Assembly: GCF_000682755.1 (NCBI RefSeq)
Contig: NZ_AWFF01000087.1
Coordinates: forward strand, 62,001-126,000
Reading direction: 5' to 3'
DNA from: Hyphomonas beringensis
GTDB lineage: Bacteria; Pseudomonadota; Alphaproteobacteria; Caulobacterales; Hyphomonadaceae
DNA length: 64,000 nt
Positions 43,357 through 52,394 of the stretch are shown here, piece by piece (the stretch's first letter is position 1; every line of letters begins with the position of its first letter). Position numbers and translations under genes: made by a program. Under the pieces are notes generated by a model. The model did not search any database, was not told the DNA's origin, and saw only the letters and a list, made by a program, of their open reading frames with translations.

Positions 43357-43706
43357 GTTATTCCTCTCCTGGTCCTTGGAACCTTTCTGAGCGAAGCATG
43401 ATGCATTCCCTCAGCCCTGGCGCGAATGTACATGGATGTGTGGGCGATCTGTCAATGGAAAAAAGTACGTAATTCGACCATTGTTTCCAAATCGTGCGCT
43501 ATGCGGACACTTTTGACTCTTCTGACTTACCTTTGGTCAAGGGTGATTAAAACTTGCACTCCTGTATTGGAATATGGCGATATATAAAAAACCCAATCAA
43601 ATATGACGTTTTCTCTATTGACTTGTGACGCAACAATGTTGTGAAGCTGTGCATGCGATAAAAATACGATATACGAACAAAGTTCGCAATTAGTACAAAG
43701 ATAGCC
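43357..43706. promoter_or_regulatory. Divergent intergenic region with palindrome at 43674-43686
   Basis: 350 bases, distinctly AT-richer than the flanks, between the divergent esterase and TonB receptor genes, so it must hold both promoters. CGAAC-AAA-GTTCG (43674-43686) is a perfect inverted repeat ending 20 bases before the receptor start; the IclR regulator at 46977 is a natural candidate ligand. I see no gene in it. Confidence 0.5.
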
Positions 43707-46700
43707 ATGGGGGTCATCATGCCTACAAGAAGTCTAAACGGGTCGTTCAAGAGCAGGCCGCGTCCAGCGCGCGCCTTCATGCTGGGGGTGGCCATGGCGC
43801 CACTCGCAGCCATGCTGGGAGCCGCAAGTCTGAGTGCCTCAGCGCAGGAAGACGTTGAAGAAAGCAAGGTTGAAGAAACCATCATCGTGACGGGGTCACG
43901 CATCGCCAACGCCAATGTCATGTCGCCAAGCCCGGTGACGACGGTGGGCGCTGAGCAAATCCAGGCGCGCGGTACGGTGCGCGTCGAAGACATGCTGAAC
44001 ACACTGCCGCAGGTCTCTCCTTCCGAGGGATCCGGCCGGGCCAACGAAGCCGCGGGTACGGCAAACGTTGACCTGCGCGGTCTCGGCGCAGAGCGGACAT
44101 TGGTCCTGGTTGATGGTCGCCGGATGCCTTACGGCTCTCCGATTTCCGCACCGGCTGACCTGAACCAGATCCCGTCCATGCTTGTGGAACGGGTTGAGGT
44201 TCTGACTGGTGGTGCATCTGCCGTTTACGGCGCGGACGCAGTGGCCGGCGTTGTCAACTTCATCATGAAGGATGACTTCGAAGGCATCATGATCGACACG
44301 CAAGTCGGTGCATTCCAGACCGGCAACAGCAATGACATGCTGGAAAGAACGCTTAATGCGTCGAACCAGCCCGTGCCAGGCTCAACGATGGATGGGGAAT
44401 CCGTCGACATCAACGTGGTCTTCGGCATGAATGGCGACGATGGCCGCGGCAACATCACTGGCTACTTCAACTGGAAGAAACAGAATGAAGTTCTGCAAGG
44501 CGAGCGCATCAGCAGCGCTTGTGCGCTCGGCTACAGTGATGGCGTGTTCTCCTGCGGTGGGTCTGGTACGACCTTTCCGGGCCAGTTCACCAGCCTCGGC
44601 GGCGGGATCGCGCCATTCTCCTTCACGCTGGCAGAAGATGGCGGCATACGTGACTATGATCCGTCTACAGATACCTATAACTACGCGCCGCTGAACCACT
44701 TCATTCGTCCGAATGAGCGGTATTCCTTCGGTGCAATGGGCCATTATGATGTGAGCGACAAAGTGGAGCTGTATGGCTCGTTCGCCTTCACGAATGATGT
44801 GACCACAGCCCAGATCGCCCCGTCGGGTGACTTCCTGCAGACGAATACGATCAACTGTGACAACCCGATGCTTTCTGATGAGCAGGTGCAGACAATCTGT
44901 ATCGATAACGGCATCGACCCGAATGCTGCTGATATTGCTGACCGGACTGCCGCTCTGTCTATCGGCCGCCGGAACGTTGAAGGCGGTGGTCGCCGCAATG
45001 AGATCGAGCACACGTCTTATCGGGTCGTTGGTGGTTTCCGCGGTGATCTGGATGATGTCTGGTCATATGACGTTTTCGGTCAGTATGCGAAAGTTTCGTA
45101 TTCCGACTCAGCCGAGAACTTCTTCAACCTCGACAAATTGCGCAATGCTCTTGAAGTCCGGATTGATCCGGAAACCGGCGAAGCAGCGTGTCAGGTTGCC
45201 ATTGATGGGACTGACCCGACCTGTGCGCCTTACAACATCTTTGAGCTGGGCGGTGTAACGCAGGAAGCGCTTGATTACATTCAAAGCCCGGGCTTCCGTG
45301 AAGGCGAAGTCACCCAGGAAATGTTCAGCGCCGTGCTGACGGGTGACATGACCCAATATGGCATCGCAACACCTTGGTCCGAAACCGGTCTTCAGGTCGT
45401 GTTCGGTGCAGAGTATCGTGAAGAATATCTCACTCAGAAGAACGATGCCCTGACGCGTGAAGGAAAGCTGGGGACAGCTCGCCCGGACGTCGAAGGTGGT
45501 GTTAATGTCTATGAGTTCTTCACGGAGCTTCAACTGCCGCTGGTCGAGAATCGTCCGGGCATTGACGAACTGGCGATCAATGGCGCCTATCGTTACTCAG
45601 ACTATTACGACACGACAGGGTCTCAAGGCACCTATGCACTGGGCCTGACCTATGCACCGGTGCCGGAATATCGCTTCCGGGCGCAGTTCCAGCGTGCGAC
45701 GCGCTCCCCGAACCCGATCGAGCTGTACTCTCCGCAGTCTCCGTTCGAGTTCACCCTGCCAGCAAATGCCAATGGTCTGTATGATCCGTGTGCAGGGGCA
45801 AACCCGGCCCGGTCCCAGACCGAGTGTGCACGCACCGGGGTAACGGCTGCGCAGTATGGCAACATTGCCGACAACCCGGCAGCCCAATTCCGCAACATCA
45901 GCGGCGGTAACCCGAACCTTGATGTGGAAAAATCCAACACATACACCTTCGGTGTTGTGGCGTCGCCAAGCTTCGTGCCGGGCCTTAACCTGTCCGTCGA
46001 CTACTTCAACATCGAAGTGGAAGACTTTATCGGCAGCATTCCGGAAGAGGAATCCCTGAACCAGTGTCTCACCACGGGGGATGAGTACTTCTGTGGGCTT
46101 ATCAATCGCGGCGCAAATGGTACGCTGTGGGCTGGTGACGATGCTTATGTCATCGCGACCAAGCTGAATACGGGCTCTCTGAAAACGTCCGGTGTCGACG
46201 TGTCGGCCAGCTACAATTTCGATGTCGCCTCCTATGGTTCTGTCCGCGTCGACTATCTCGCCACCTTCCTGGACACGCTTGATAAAGAGCCACTGCCAGG
46301 TCTGGATGTGATCGAATGTGCCGGTTACTTTGCTTCGACGAACAGCTCCTGCGGTACGTCCAAGCCGAAATACCGTCACAATCTGCCGGTCAGCTGGATG
46401 ACGCCATGGGGTGATCTGACGGTTCGTGCCACATGGCGCCATATCGGGTCTGTCGATCTGGTCGGTTCCAATGTGGACAATGTGAACACCGTGCTTGAAG
46501 CGCGTGACTATCTGGACCTGTCCATGAAAGCCACAGTGCGTGACGGCGTTGCCCTGCGCTTCGGTGTGAACAATGTGTTCGACCGCAATCCGCCAGTCAG
46601 CACCAATGTCGGCTCAGCCGGCGGCTCCTTCGGCAACGGCAACACATTCCCGCAAGTATATGACGCGCTCGGCCGGTATATGTTCGCGGGTGTGAATGTG

Positions 46701-46709
46701 ACCTTCTAA
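43707..46709 (+). CDS. TonB-dependent outer-membrane receptor
   Basis: A 1000-residue TonB receptor. A basic signal peptide (about 1-47) precedes the TonB box region EETIIVTGSRI, a plug domain (about 65-180, with LPQVSPSEGS, GLGAERTLVLVDGRRMP and GGASAVYGADAVAGVVNF), and a 22-strand barrel ending in the usual aromatic residue (GVNVTF). Extracellular loops are rich in Asn, Cys and Gly. Size is at the large end of the family. The ligand is probably a peptide or amide, judged from the neighbouring periplasmic peptidases. ATG 43719 (GGGGG 5 bases before) is an alternative start. Confidence 0.96.
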   Translation: MGVIMPTRSLNGSFKSRPRPARAFMLGVAMAPLAAMLGAASLSASAQEDVEESKVEETIIVTGSRIANANVMSPSPVTTVGAEQIQARGTVRVEDMLNTLPQVSPSEGSGRANEAAGTANVDLRGLGAERTLVLVDGRRMPYGSPISAPADLNQIPSMLVERVEVLTGGASAVYGADAVAGVVNFIMKDDFEGIMIDTQVGAFQTGNSNDMLERTLNASNQPVPGSTMDGESVDINVVFGMNGDDGRGNITGYFNWKKQNEVLQGERISSACALGYSDGVFSCGGSGTTFPGQFTSLGGGIAPFSFTLAEDGGIRDYDPSTDTYNYAPLNHFIRPNERYSFGAMGHYDVSDKVELYGSFAFTNDVTTAQIAPSGDFLQTNTINCDNPMLSDEQVQTICIDNGIDPNAADIADRTAALSIGRRNVEGGGRRNEIEHTSYRVVGGFRGDLDDVWSYDVFGQYAKVSYSDSAENFFNLDKLRNALEVRIDPETGEAACQVAIDGTDPTCAPYNIFELGGVTQEALDYIQSPGFREGEVTQEMFSAVLTGDMTQYGIATPWSETGLQVVFGAEYREEYLTQKNDALTREGKLGTARPDVEGGVNVYEFFTELQLPLVENRPGIDELAINGAYRYSDYYDTTGSQGTYALGLTYAPVPEYRFRAQFQRATRSPNPIELYSPQSPFEFTLPANANGLYDPCAGANPARSQTECARTGVTAAQYGNIADNPAAQFRNISGGNPNLDVEKSNTYTFGVVASPSFVPGLNLSVDYFNIEVEDFIGSIPEEESLNQCLTTGDEYFCGLINRGANGTLWAGDDAYVIATKLNTGSLKTSGVDVSASYNFDVASYGSVRVDYLATFLDTLDKEPLPGLDVIECAGYFASTNSSCGTSKPKYRHNLPVSWMTPWGDLTVRATWRHIGSVDLVGSNVDNVNTVLEARDYLDLSMKATVRDGVALRFGVNNVFDRNPPVSTNVGSAGGSFGNGNTFPQVYDALGRYMFAGVNVTF

Positions 46710-46742
46710 GTCTGGTCGCCTCACTCGAATACCTAAAAGGGA

Positions 46743-46763
46743 GGGGCGCCATGATGGCGCCCC
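46743..46763 (+). terminator. Terminator of the TonB receptor
   Basis: A perfect 10-1-10 palindrome GGGGCGCCAT-G-ATGGCGCCCC, followed by TTCATTTGT. It lies 33 bases after the receptor stop. Confidence 0.8.
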
Positions 46764-46976
46764 TTCATTTGTCCTTACAAGGAGAGTGTTTCGTGTTCGG
46801 TGCAGTTTTTGTTGTTTTGTGCGAAAATATTCTTTTCTTTCAATAGTCAGGCTGGTGTTAGAGCTTGCTAAAAGGTTTTGGATCAATAACATTAACCTAT
46901 GTAAGAAGATCATGGGCGCGATAGGCGTGCGACTGCATGACATGGCCTTCTGAGAAAATAAGGGACTTCAGGAAGA

Positions 46977-47813
46977 ATGCCGGACATGCCTGCTGACAGC
47001 AATTCAGACGAACCCGAGAAAACCACTCTCGAAATAAGTGAAGATAGCGACAGGGACTATGTAGCCACGCTCGCGCGAGGGCTGGATGTGATCTGCTCGT
47101 TTACACGCTATACCCCCCGGATGACACTCAGCGAAGTGGCCAAGGCGACCGGCATGACGCGCGCATCTGCCCGGCGTATTCTGCTGACGCTGGTCAAGGA
47201 GGGGTATGCTGAGAAGAATGACCGCGTCTTCTCATTGCGGCCAAAGGTGTTGCAGCTCGGTTATTCGGCTTTGTCATCCGTCGGTATTCTGGATGTCGTG
47301 CAGCCGATCATGAATGAGCTGACACAGGCGACGCAGGAATCCATTTTTACGGCTGTTTTGACCGGGGATGATGTCACCTATCTTGCGCGGTCAACGCCGG
47401 ACCGGGTCATGTCAGTCAGTTATAATGTCGGCAATCGCTTGCCAGCCTATGCCGTATCGACCGGGCGCGTTCTTCTGGCATATGAATCTGACGAGGCCCT
47501 GGAGCAGTATCTTGCCCGCGTGCAGCTGAAGCAGCACCGACCGAACACGGTCAGCACGACGGTGAGGCTTCGTGAGGCCATACTTGAGACTCGTCAGCTC
47601 GGCTATTCCCTTGTGGACGAGGAGCTTGAGGCTGGCGTGAGGTCTCTTTCCGTGCCGATCCGCGACATGAACAACCGGGTCATCGCGGCGCTGAATGCGT
47701 GCTGTCCGTCGGTCCGGTTTACAGTAGATGAAATGCGCAGCCAATTGGTGCCAAAGCTTCTGGATGCCGCGCTGCGGATCAATCGCTCCTTCCTGACGGG
47801 GGCTGCGGGCTAG
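46977..47813 (+). CDS. IclR-family transcriptional regulator
   Basis: A 278-residue regulator. An acidic head (about 1-25) precedes the winged helix (about 28-85: ARGLDVICSF, LSEVAKATGMTRASARRILLTL, GYAEKNDRVFSL) and the IclR effector domain (about 100-270, with SYNVGNRLPAYAVSTGRVLLAY and YSLVDEELEAGVRSLSVPI). It resembles the PcaR/PcaU-like branch that activates catabolic genes on binding an acid effector. The position behind the TonB receptor suggests control of the peptidase/receptor locus. AGGAAG lies just before ATG 46977; AT-rich DNA precedes it. Confidence 0.93.
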   Translation: MPDMPADSNSDEPEKTTLEISEDSDRDYVATLARGLDVICSFTRYTPRMTLSEVAKATGMTRASARRILLTLVKEGYAEKNDRVFSLRPKVLQLGYSALSSVGILDVVQPIMNELTQATQESIFTAVLTGDDVTYLARSTPDRVMSVSYNVGNRLPAYAVSTGRVLLAYESDEALEQYLARVQLKQHRPNTVSTTVRLREAILETRQLGYSLVDEELEAGVRSLSVPIRDMNNRVIAALNACCPSVRFTVDEMRSQLVPKLLDAALRINRSFLTGAAG

Positions 47814-47900
47814 GCTTTCGCGCGACATAAAGATGCGGTTCCGGACTATTTTCATGTTCCGGTGAGGGGCCTATGCTGAGCGCGAAAGGCGCAGGGGCCC

Positions 47901-49163
47901 ATGAAACCGAAGATACTCACGACGCTGAAGACCTATAGCTGGCCGGCGTTCATGTCCGACACCTTTGCCGGCATGACGGTGGCGCTAGTGGCCATTCCAC
48001 TCAGCCTGGCGATTGCGATTGCGTCGGGGGCAGACCCTGGCAAGGGCCTGATCACGGCGATCGTGGCGGGTTTCCTGGTCTCTTTGTTAGGCGGTAGCCG
48101 CGTACAGATTGGCGGGCCGACGGGCGCGTTCATTGTTGTCGTCTTCGGGGTCGTGGCGGCGCATGGCTATGACGGATTGGTGCTGGCCACCTTCATGGCC
48201 GGGGTGATCCTGATTGCGGCAGGCCTGTTAAGGGCAGGCAATCTGATCAGTTTTGTCCCGGAAGCCGTCGTGAACGGCTTCACGATCGGCATTGCCATTA
48301 TCATTGCGACCAGCCAGCTGAGCGATCTGTTCGGGCTGACGGTGCAGCATCTACCGGCTGAATTCTTTGCCAAGCTGAGCGCCCTGTGGGGCGGTCGGGA
48401 GACGTTCACGCCCCACGCGTTTGCGATAGGCCTGGCGACCATGGTGCTGATCGTGGTGCTGCGCCGGATCGCACCGAAGTTTCCGGGCTTGATTGTGGCT
48501 GTGGGGGTGACTTCGGCCGCAGCGGCGCTGCTGAACCTGCCCGTCGATACGATTGGCAGTCGGTTCGGTGCGCTGCCCAGCCAGCTGCCTATGCCACATG
48601 TGCCGAACTTTAGCGTGGATCGCGTGGTGGAGCTGTTGCCATCCGCGTTCGTCATTGCGTTTCTGGCGGGCGTTGAGTCCCTTTTGTCCGCCATGGTGGC
48701 AGACCGGATGACGGGGGGGAGTTATCGGCGCAATGCTGAGGTTCTGGCGCAGGGCTTTGCCAATATCGGCTCATCGCTGTTTGGCGGCATGCCAGCCACG
48801 GGCGCCATCGCGCGCACAGCGACCAATGTGAATGCCGGAGGCAAGACGCCGGTAGCGGGCATGGTGCATGCTGTGACGATCCTGCTGGCCATGATGCTGG
48901 CGGCGCCGCTGGCGGGGTATCTGGCCATGCCTGCACTGGCGGGTCTGTTGCTGTTGACCGCATGGAACATGAGCGAGCCGCACAAATGGCGCAGCTATCT
49001 TTCCATGCGCAAGGCAGATCTGGCGCTGATGCTGATCACGCTGGTGCTGACCGTTGTGGCAGATTTGACGATTGCCATCGGCGTAGGCGTGTCGCTGGGC
49101 CTGGCGATCCGTTTGCAGCGGCGTCATGTGCCGCCCGCCGACTGGGAAGAGCCGCACCGCTAG
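47901..49163 (+). CDS. SulP-family anion transporter lacking the STAS domain
   Basis: A 420-residue membrane protein with the SulP core: an N-terminal VALVAIPLSLAIAIASG, the signature QIGGPTGAFIVVVFGVV, PEAVVNGFTIGIAI, and EVLAQGFANIGSSLFGGMPATGAIART. Twelve to fourteen helices are expected. Typical members have 500-560 residues with a cytoplasmic STAS domain; this one ends after the last helix with RLQRRHV and has none. Such short forms may carry sulfate, bicarbonate or another anion. It is convergent with the lipid A operon, 20 bases away; no carbonic anhydrase is nearby. Confidence 0.93.
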   Translation: MKPKILTTLKTYSWPAFMSDTFAGMTVALVAIPLSLAIAIASGADPGKGLITAIVAGFLVSLLGGSRVQIGGPTGAFIVVVFGVVAAHGYDGLVLATFMAGVILIAAGLLRAGNLISFVPEAVVNGFTIGIAIIIATSQLSDLFGLTVQHLPAEFFAKLSALWGGRETFTPHAFAIGLATMVLIVVLRRIAPKFPGLIVAVGVTSAAAALLNLPVDTIGSRFGALPSQLPMPHVPNFSVDRVVELLPSAFVIAFLAGVESLLSAMVADRMTGGSYRRNAEVLAQGFANIGSSLFGGMPATGAIARTATNVNAGGKTPVAGMVHAVTILLAMMLAAPLAGYLAMPALAGLLLLTAWNMSEPHKWRSYLSMRKADLALMLITLVLTVVADLTIAIGVGVSLGLAIRLQRRHVPPADWEEPHR

Positions 49164-49183
49164 CGCGGGCAAACATGACAGGA

Positions 49184-50143
49184 TCAGGTGATGCCGGCTT
49201 TCTTCCAGGCGTCCTTGGGCCAGCGGCGGTGTTGCCAGAACCATTGGCCGGGCGCCTTGCGAACGTGTTCTTCAATGAATGCATTGATGCGCAGTACGCT
49301 GTTGCGAATATCCGCATCGGTATTCCCGGTGTTTTCAGGCACAAAGGGCTCATGGAATTCCACGCGGAAGCGGGCCGGGCCGGTACGTTCTGTCGAGACA
49401 GGCACGATGGGCACGCCATATTTCAGGGCGAGGCGCGTCGGGCCGGGGGCGGTCATGGCCTCATGACCGAACAGGGGCACGGAAATGCCCTCATTGAATT
49501 TCTGGTCATTCATCAGCGCGACCGGCGCACCGCGGGACAGGGCGCGCATCAACTCCCGCGTGCCAATGCCCTTGGGCGCATTGACCGTAGTGCCATAATC
49601 ATGGCGCAGCTCCGCAATGCGGCGGTCAATATGCGGATTATTCAGTGCACGGTAGGTCATCACCGCGTCGGGAATGCGCTGGGTGATCGTGGCGGGCATG
49701 ATCTCCCAGTTCGCAAAATGGCCAGACACGAAGACCGCGCCCTTGTCGCTGTCGCGGATGCGGTCGAGGATATCCAGCCCGACAAGTTCAACGCGTCCGG
49801 ATGTGTACGGATCGATTGAGGGCAGGTGCGGCAATTCCCCGGCGGTGCGCCCGGCGCTTTCCCAGCAGGCCATTGCGGTGTCGTGGATCTTCTCTTCGGA
49901 CCAGTCCGGAAAGGCCAGTTTCAGATTGCGCAAAGTCGTCTTGTGCTGGGACAGGCGCGGACCGATCTTCTTCAGCAGCCAGCCGCCAAAATCGGATGCC
50001 TTGTCCGGCCCCAGCAGCTTCATCGGGCCCCAATAGATCAGATCCCATGCAATGGTCTCCAGCCGCCACTGGACGCGCTGCCAGAAACTGGCGCGGTTAT
50101 CGATATCCTTCGGGCGGACATAGCTGGAAGACGAGTCGGGCAT
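49184..50143 (-). CDS. lpxL: Lipid A biosynthesis lauroyl/myristoyl acyltransferase
   Basis: A 319-residue LpxL/HtrB-family acyltransferase that adds a secondary acyl chain from acyl-ACP to Kdo2-lipid A on the inner face of the inner membrane. The HX4E catalytic motif is HFANWE; MNDQKF and RFRVEFHEPFV follow as in the family, and a C-terminal PGQWFWQHRRWP is typical. There is one weak hydrophobic segment near the N terminus. It is last in the DUF374-waaA-lpxK-lpxL operon, 2 bases after the lpxK stop. LpxL versus LpxM acyl specificity cannot be decided from sequence alone. Confidence 0.93.
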   Translation of the reverse strand: MPDSSSSYVRPKDIDNRASFWQRVQWRLETIAWDLIYWGPMKLLGPDKASDFGGWLLKKIGPRLSQHKTTLRNLKLAFPDWSEEKIHDTAMACWESAGRTAGELPHLPSIDPYTSGRVELVGLDILDRIRDSDKGAVFVSGHFANWEIMPATITQRIPDAVMTYRALNNPHIDRRIAELRHDYGTTVNAPKGIGTRELMRALSRGAPVALMNDQKFNEGISVPLFGHEAMTAPGPTRLALKYGVPIVPVSTERTGPARFRVEFHEPFVPENTGNTDADIRNSVLRINAFIEEHVRKAPGQWFWQHRRWPKDAWKKAGIT

Positions 50144-50145
50144 GA

Positions 50146-51135
50146 TCAGAGAGAGTTGAGAACCGGTGAGAGAAGTTCGTCAAGGCGTTCAGGCTGGTCA
50201 AACTGAGCTTTGACGGGGAAGTCGAGGATGTCTTGCCGCTCGGTCGCTGAGAGGCGGGCATGGTCTTTGGTCGTGGTGATCAGCTGAGCCTGATGGTCTG
50301 CGGCCAGGCGGCGCAGATAGGTCAGGTCACTGGCGCTGTAGGTGTGGTGATCGGGATAGCCGACGGCGTCGCGGACATCGCCGCCCCACTCTTTCAGGCT
50401 GTCAAAGAATTTGGTTGGGCGGCCAATGCCGGCAAAGGCGACAAGCGGCCCGGATGGAGGAGGGGCTGATGGAACAAGTTTCGCGCGCAGCACCGGCAGG
50501 CCGGAGGCCGCGACTTGCGCGGGGAGGTCTCCCTCTCCCATCAGGATCACGGCGTCGGCGCGGGCCAGGCCATCGGTAATCGGTTCGCGCAGCGGGCCCT
50601 TGGGCAGCACATGGCCGTTTCCGAAAGGCGCGGCGGCATCGATGACGACGAAAGATAAGGTCTTGTTGACGCTGGGGTTCTGATGGCCGTCATCCATGAT
50701 GACCACCGCGACATCATTCGCCGCCATGGCCCGAATTGCGGCCGGACGGTCTGCACCAATCCAGCTTTCGCCAGACTGGGACAGTTGAAGCGGCTCGTCC
50801 CCGCACATGGCGGCCGTGTGCCGGCCGGGATCAACTTTCAGCGGGCCGCGCTCTGATCCGCCATAGCCACGTGAAAGGCTGGCGGCGCGAAGACCGCGCT
50901 GCTCAAGGCGCTGCCGAATGGCTTCGACGATTGGGGTCTTGCCCACGCCGCCGGTTGTCAGATTGCCGATACAAATGATCGGGATGGCCGGTGTCTCGGG
51001 AGTGGCGCGCGCCAATTTTCGGCGGATGCCCCAAGTATAAAGAGCGGCAAGTGGTGTCAGCAAGGCGCGGGTCAGCGGGGCGGATTCACGAGACCTCGGG
51101 TCCAACCCGGCTGACCAGAAGTGCGGCGCCTTCAT
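50146..51135 (-). CDS. lpxK: Tetraacyldisaccharide 4'-kinase
   Basis: A 329-residue LpxK that phosphorylates the 4' position of the lipid A disaccharide with ATP, the sixth step of the Raetz pathway. The P-loop is IGNLTTGGVGKTP (near residue 50), followed by LRAASLSRGYGG, CGDEPLQL, VAVVIMDDGHQNP with the metal site and IVTTKDHARL-like LITTTKDHARL. The N-terminal helix anchors it to the inner membrane. Its ATG 51135 overlaps the waaA stop by 4 bases, and its stop is 2 bases before lpxL. Confidence 0.96.
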   Translation of the reverse strand: MKAPHFWSAGLDPRSRESAPLTRALLTPLAALYTWGIRRKLARATPETPAIPIICIGNLTTGGVGKTPIVEAIRQRLEQRGLRAASLSRGYGGSERGPLKVDPGRHTAAMCGDEPLQLSQSGESWIGADRPAAIRAMAANDVAVVIMDDGHQNPSVNKTLSFVVIDAAAPFGNGHVLPKGPLREPITDGLARADAVILMGEGDLPAQVAASGLPVLRAKLVPSAPPPSGPLVAFAGIGRPTKFFDSLKEWGGDVRDAVGYPDHHTYSASDLTYLRRLAADHQAQLITTTKDHARLSATERQDILDFPVKAQFDQPERLDELLSPVLNSL

Positions 51136-52394
51136 TGCAGCAGCCCCGGCTCCGGCAGCAACGGGATCAGCGCCTGCAGGGTTAGCGTCATCGGGGCATC
51201 GGCCTCGCGCGTCAGGGCGGCCAGGGCTTCATCGGACGGCGGCTCCATCGTGCGCAACGCCTTGCCGATCGCCTTGGGCGTTTTGAGGCGGCGGATCAGG
51301 CCGCGTTTCTCAAGATCATCCATCATGGCGGCAAAGTTGAACACGTCCGGGCCTGTCACAACCGGTCGGCCGAGGCGGATCGGCTCCAGCGGATTATGCC
51401 CGCCCACGTCCGGCGCGTGGCCGCCACCGAGAAAGACGGAGTCCGCCAGGCGATACCAGATGCCCATTTCGCCCATCGTATCGGCCAACAGCACGCGGGT
51501 GCGTGGCGTCGGGATTTCCCCGCGAGAGCGGCGGGCATAGGTCAGGCCGCGATCCTTCAGCAGGGCTTCGACCTCGTCACCGCGATCCGGATGACGCGGG
51601 GCGATGATCAGTGCGGCGTCGCCCGCCTGCTTGATCGCATCCAGAAAGATTGCCTCTTCGCCTTGATGGGTGGAGGCGGCGAGGATGCACTGACGCGCGG
51701 TGAGAAAATTCTCGCGCAGGCGCCGGATCTCTATGTCGCTGGCCGTTGGCGGGGGCAGGGCAGACTTCATATTGCCGGTCGACTGAACCGGCTTGCCCAG
51801 CAGCACTTCCAGGCGGCGGGCAGTGTCCGTATCCGCTGTCAGTACCACGTCAAACTTGCCGACCAGTTGCTGAAATGCGCCGCGGAATTTCTGCCAGCCT
51901 TCTGAGGATTCATCCGTCATGCGGCCATTGACCAGCGCGCGCCTGGCCCCGGCCTTTTCAGCTTCCATAATGAGGTTTGGCCAGACTTCGCCTTCGCCGA
52001 AAATGCAAAGGTCTGGCCTCCAATGCTGGATGAAGCGCCGTGCAATGGCGGGCGTGTCCAGTGGCGCCATCATGTGAATGCCGCGGTCCGGCAGGGCCGG
52101 TCCGATCAGGCGGGCTGAGGTGAGGGTCTGGCTGGTGAACAGCAGCATCAGGTCTGGGCGCTCCGCTAGCAGGCGGTGGCCCAGTTCCAGCAGCAACTGG
52201 CTCTCGCCCACGCTGGCGCCGTGCAGCCAGATCAGCGGTCCGCCTGCCATGCGGCGCGGCATGTTGCGCGCAAGACGCTCATTCAGGCGGCCAATGTCTT
52301 CCTTCCCGGCCCGGGCACGCCGCTTCAGAATGCCCGGCAGGAAAGGCCCCAGGGCACTGGTCGCAGTACGATAGAGGTTTAGTCCAAGGGTCAT
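51132..52394 (-). CDS. waaA: 3-deoxy-D-manno-octulosonic acid transferase
   Basis: A 420-residue WaaA (KdtA), a GT30 glycosyltransferase that adds Kdo from CMP-Kdo to the lipid A precursor. The N-terminal region carries a short membrane-associated segment and GPLIWLHGASVGE with the catalytic Glu; TSQTLTSARLI and the second domain with ILAASTHQGEE, RHPDRGDEV and FLGGGHAPDVGGHNPLEP are normal. The number of Kdo units transferred is not visible. The start overlaps the DUF374 stop by 1 base (TGATG). Confidence 0.96.
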   Translation of the reverse strand: MTLGLNLYRTATSALGPFLPGILKRRARAGKEDIGRLNERLARNMPRRMAGGPLIWLHGASVGESQLLLELGHRLLAERPDLMLLFTSQTLTSARLIGPALPDRGIHMMAPLDTPAIARRFIQHWRPDLCIFGEGEVWPNLIMEAEKAGARRALVNGRMTDESSEGWQKFRGAFQQLVGKFDVVLTADTDTARRLEVLLGKPVQSTGNMKSALPPPTASDIEIRRLRENFLTARQCILAASTHQGEEAIFLDAIKQAGDAALIIAPRHPDRGDEVEALLKDRGLTYARRSRGEIPTPRTRVLLADTMGEMGIWYRLADSVFLGGGHAPDVGGHNPLEPIRLGRPVVTGPDVFNFAAMMDDLEKRGLIRRLKTPKAIGKALRTMEPPSDEALAALTREADAPMTLTLQALIPLLPEPGLLQ

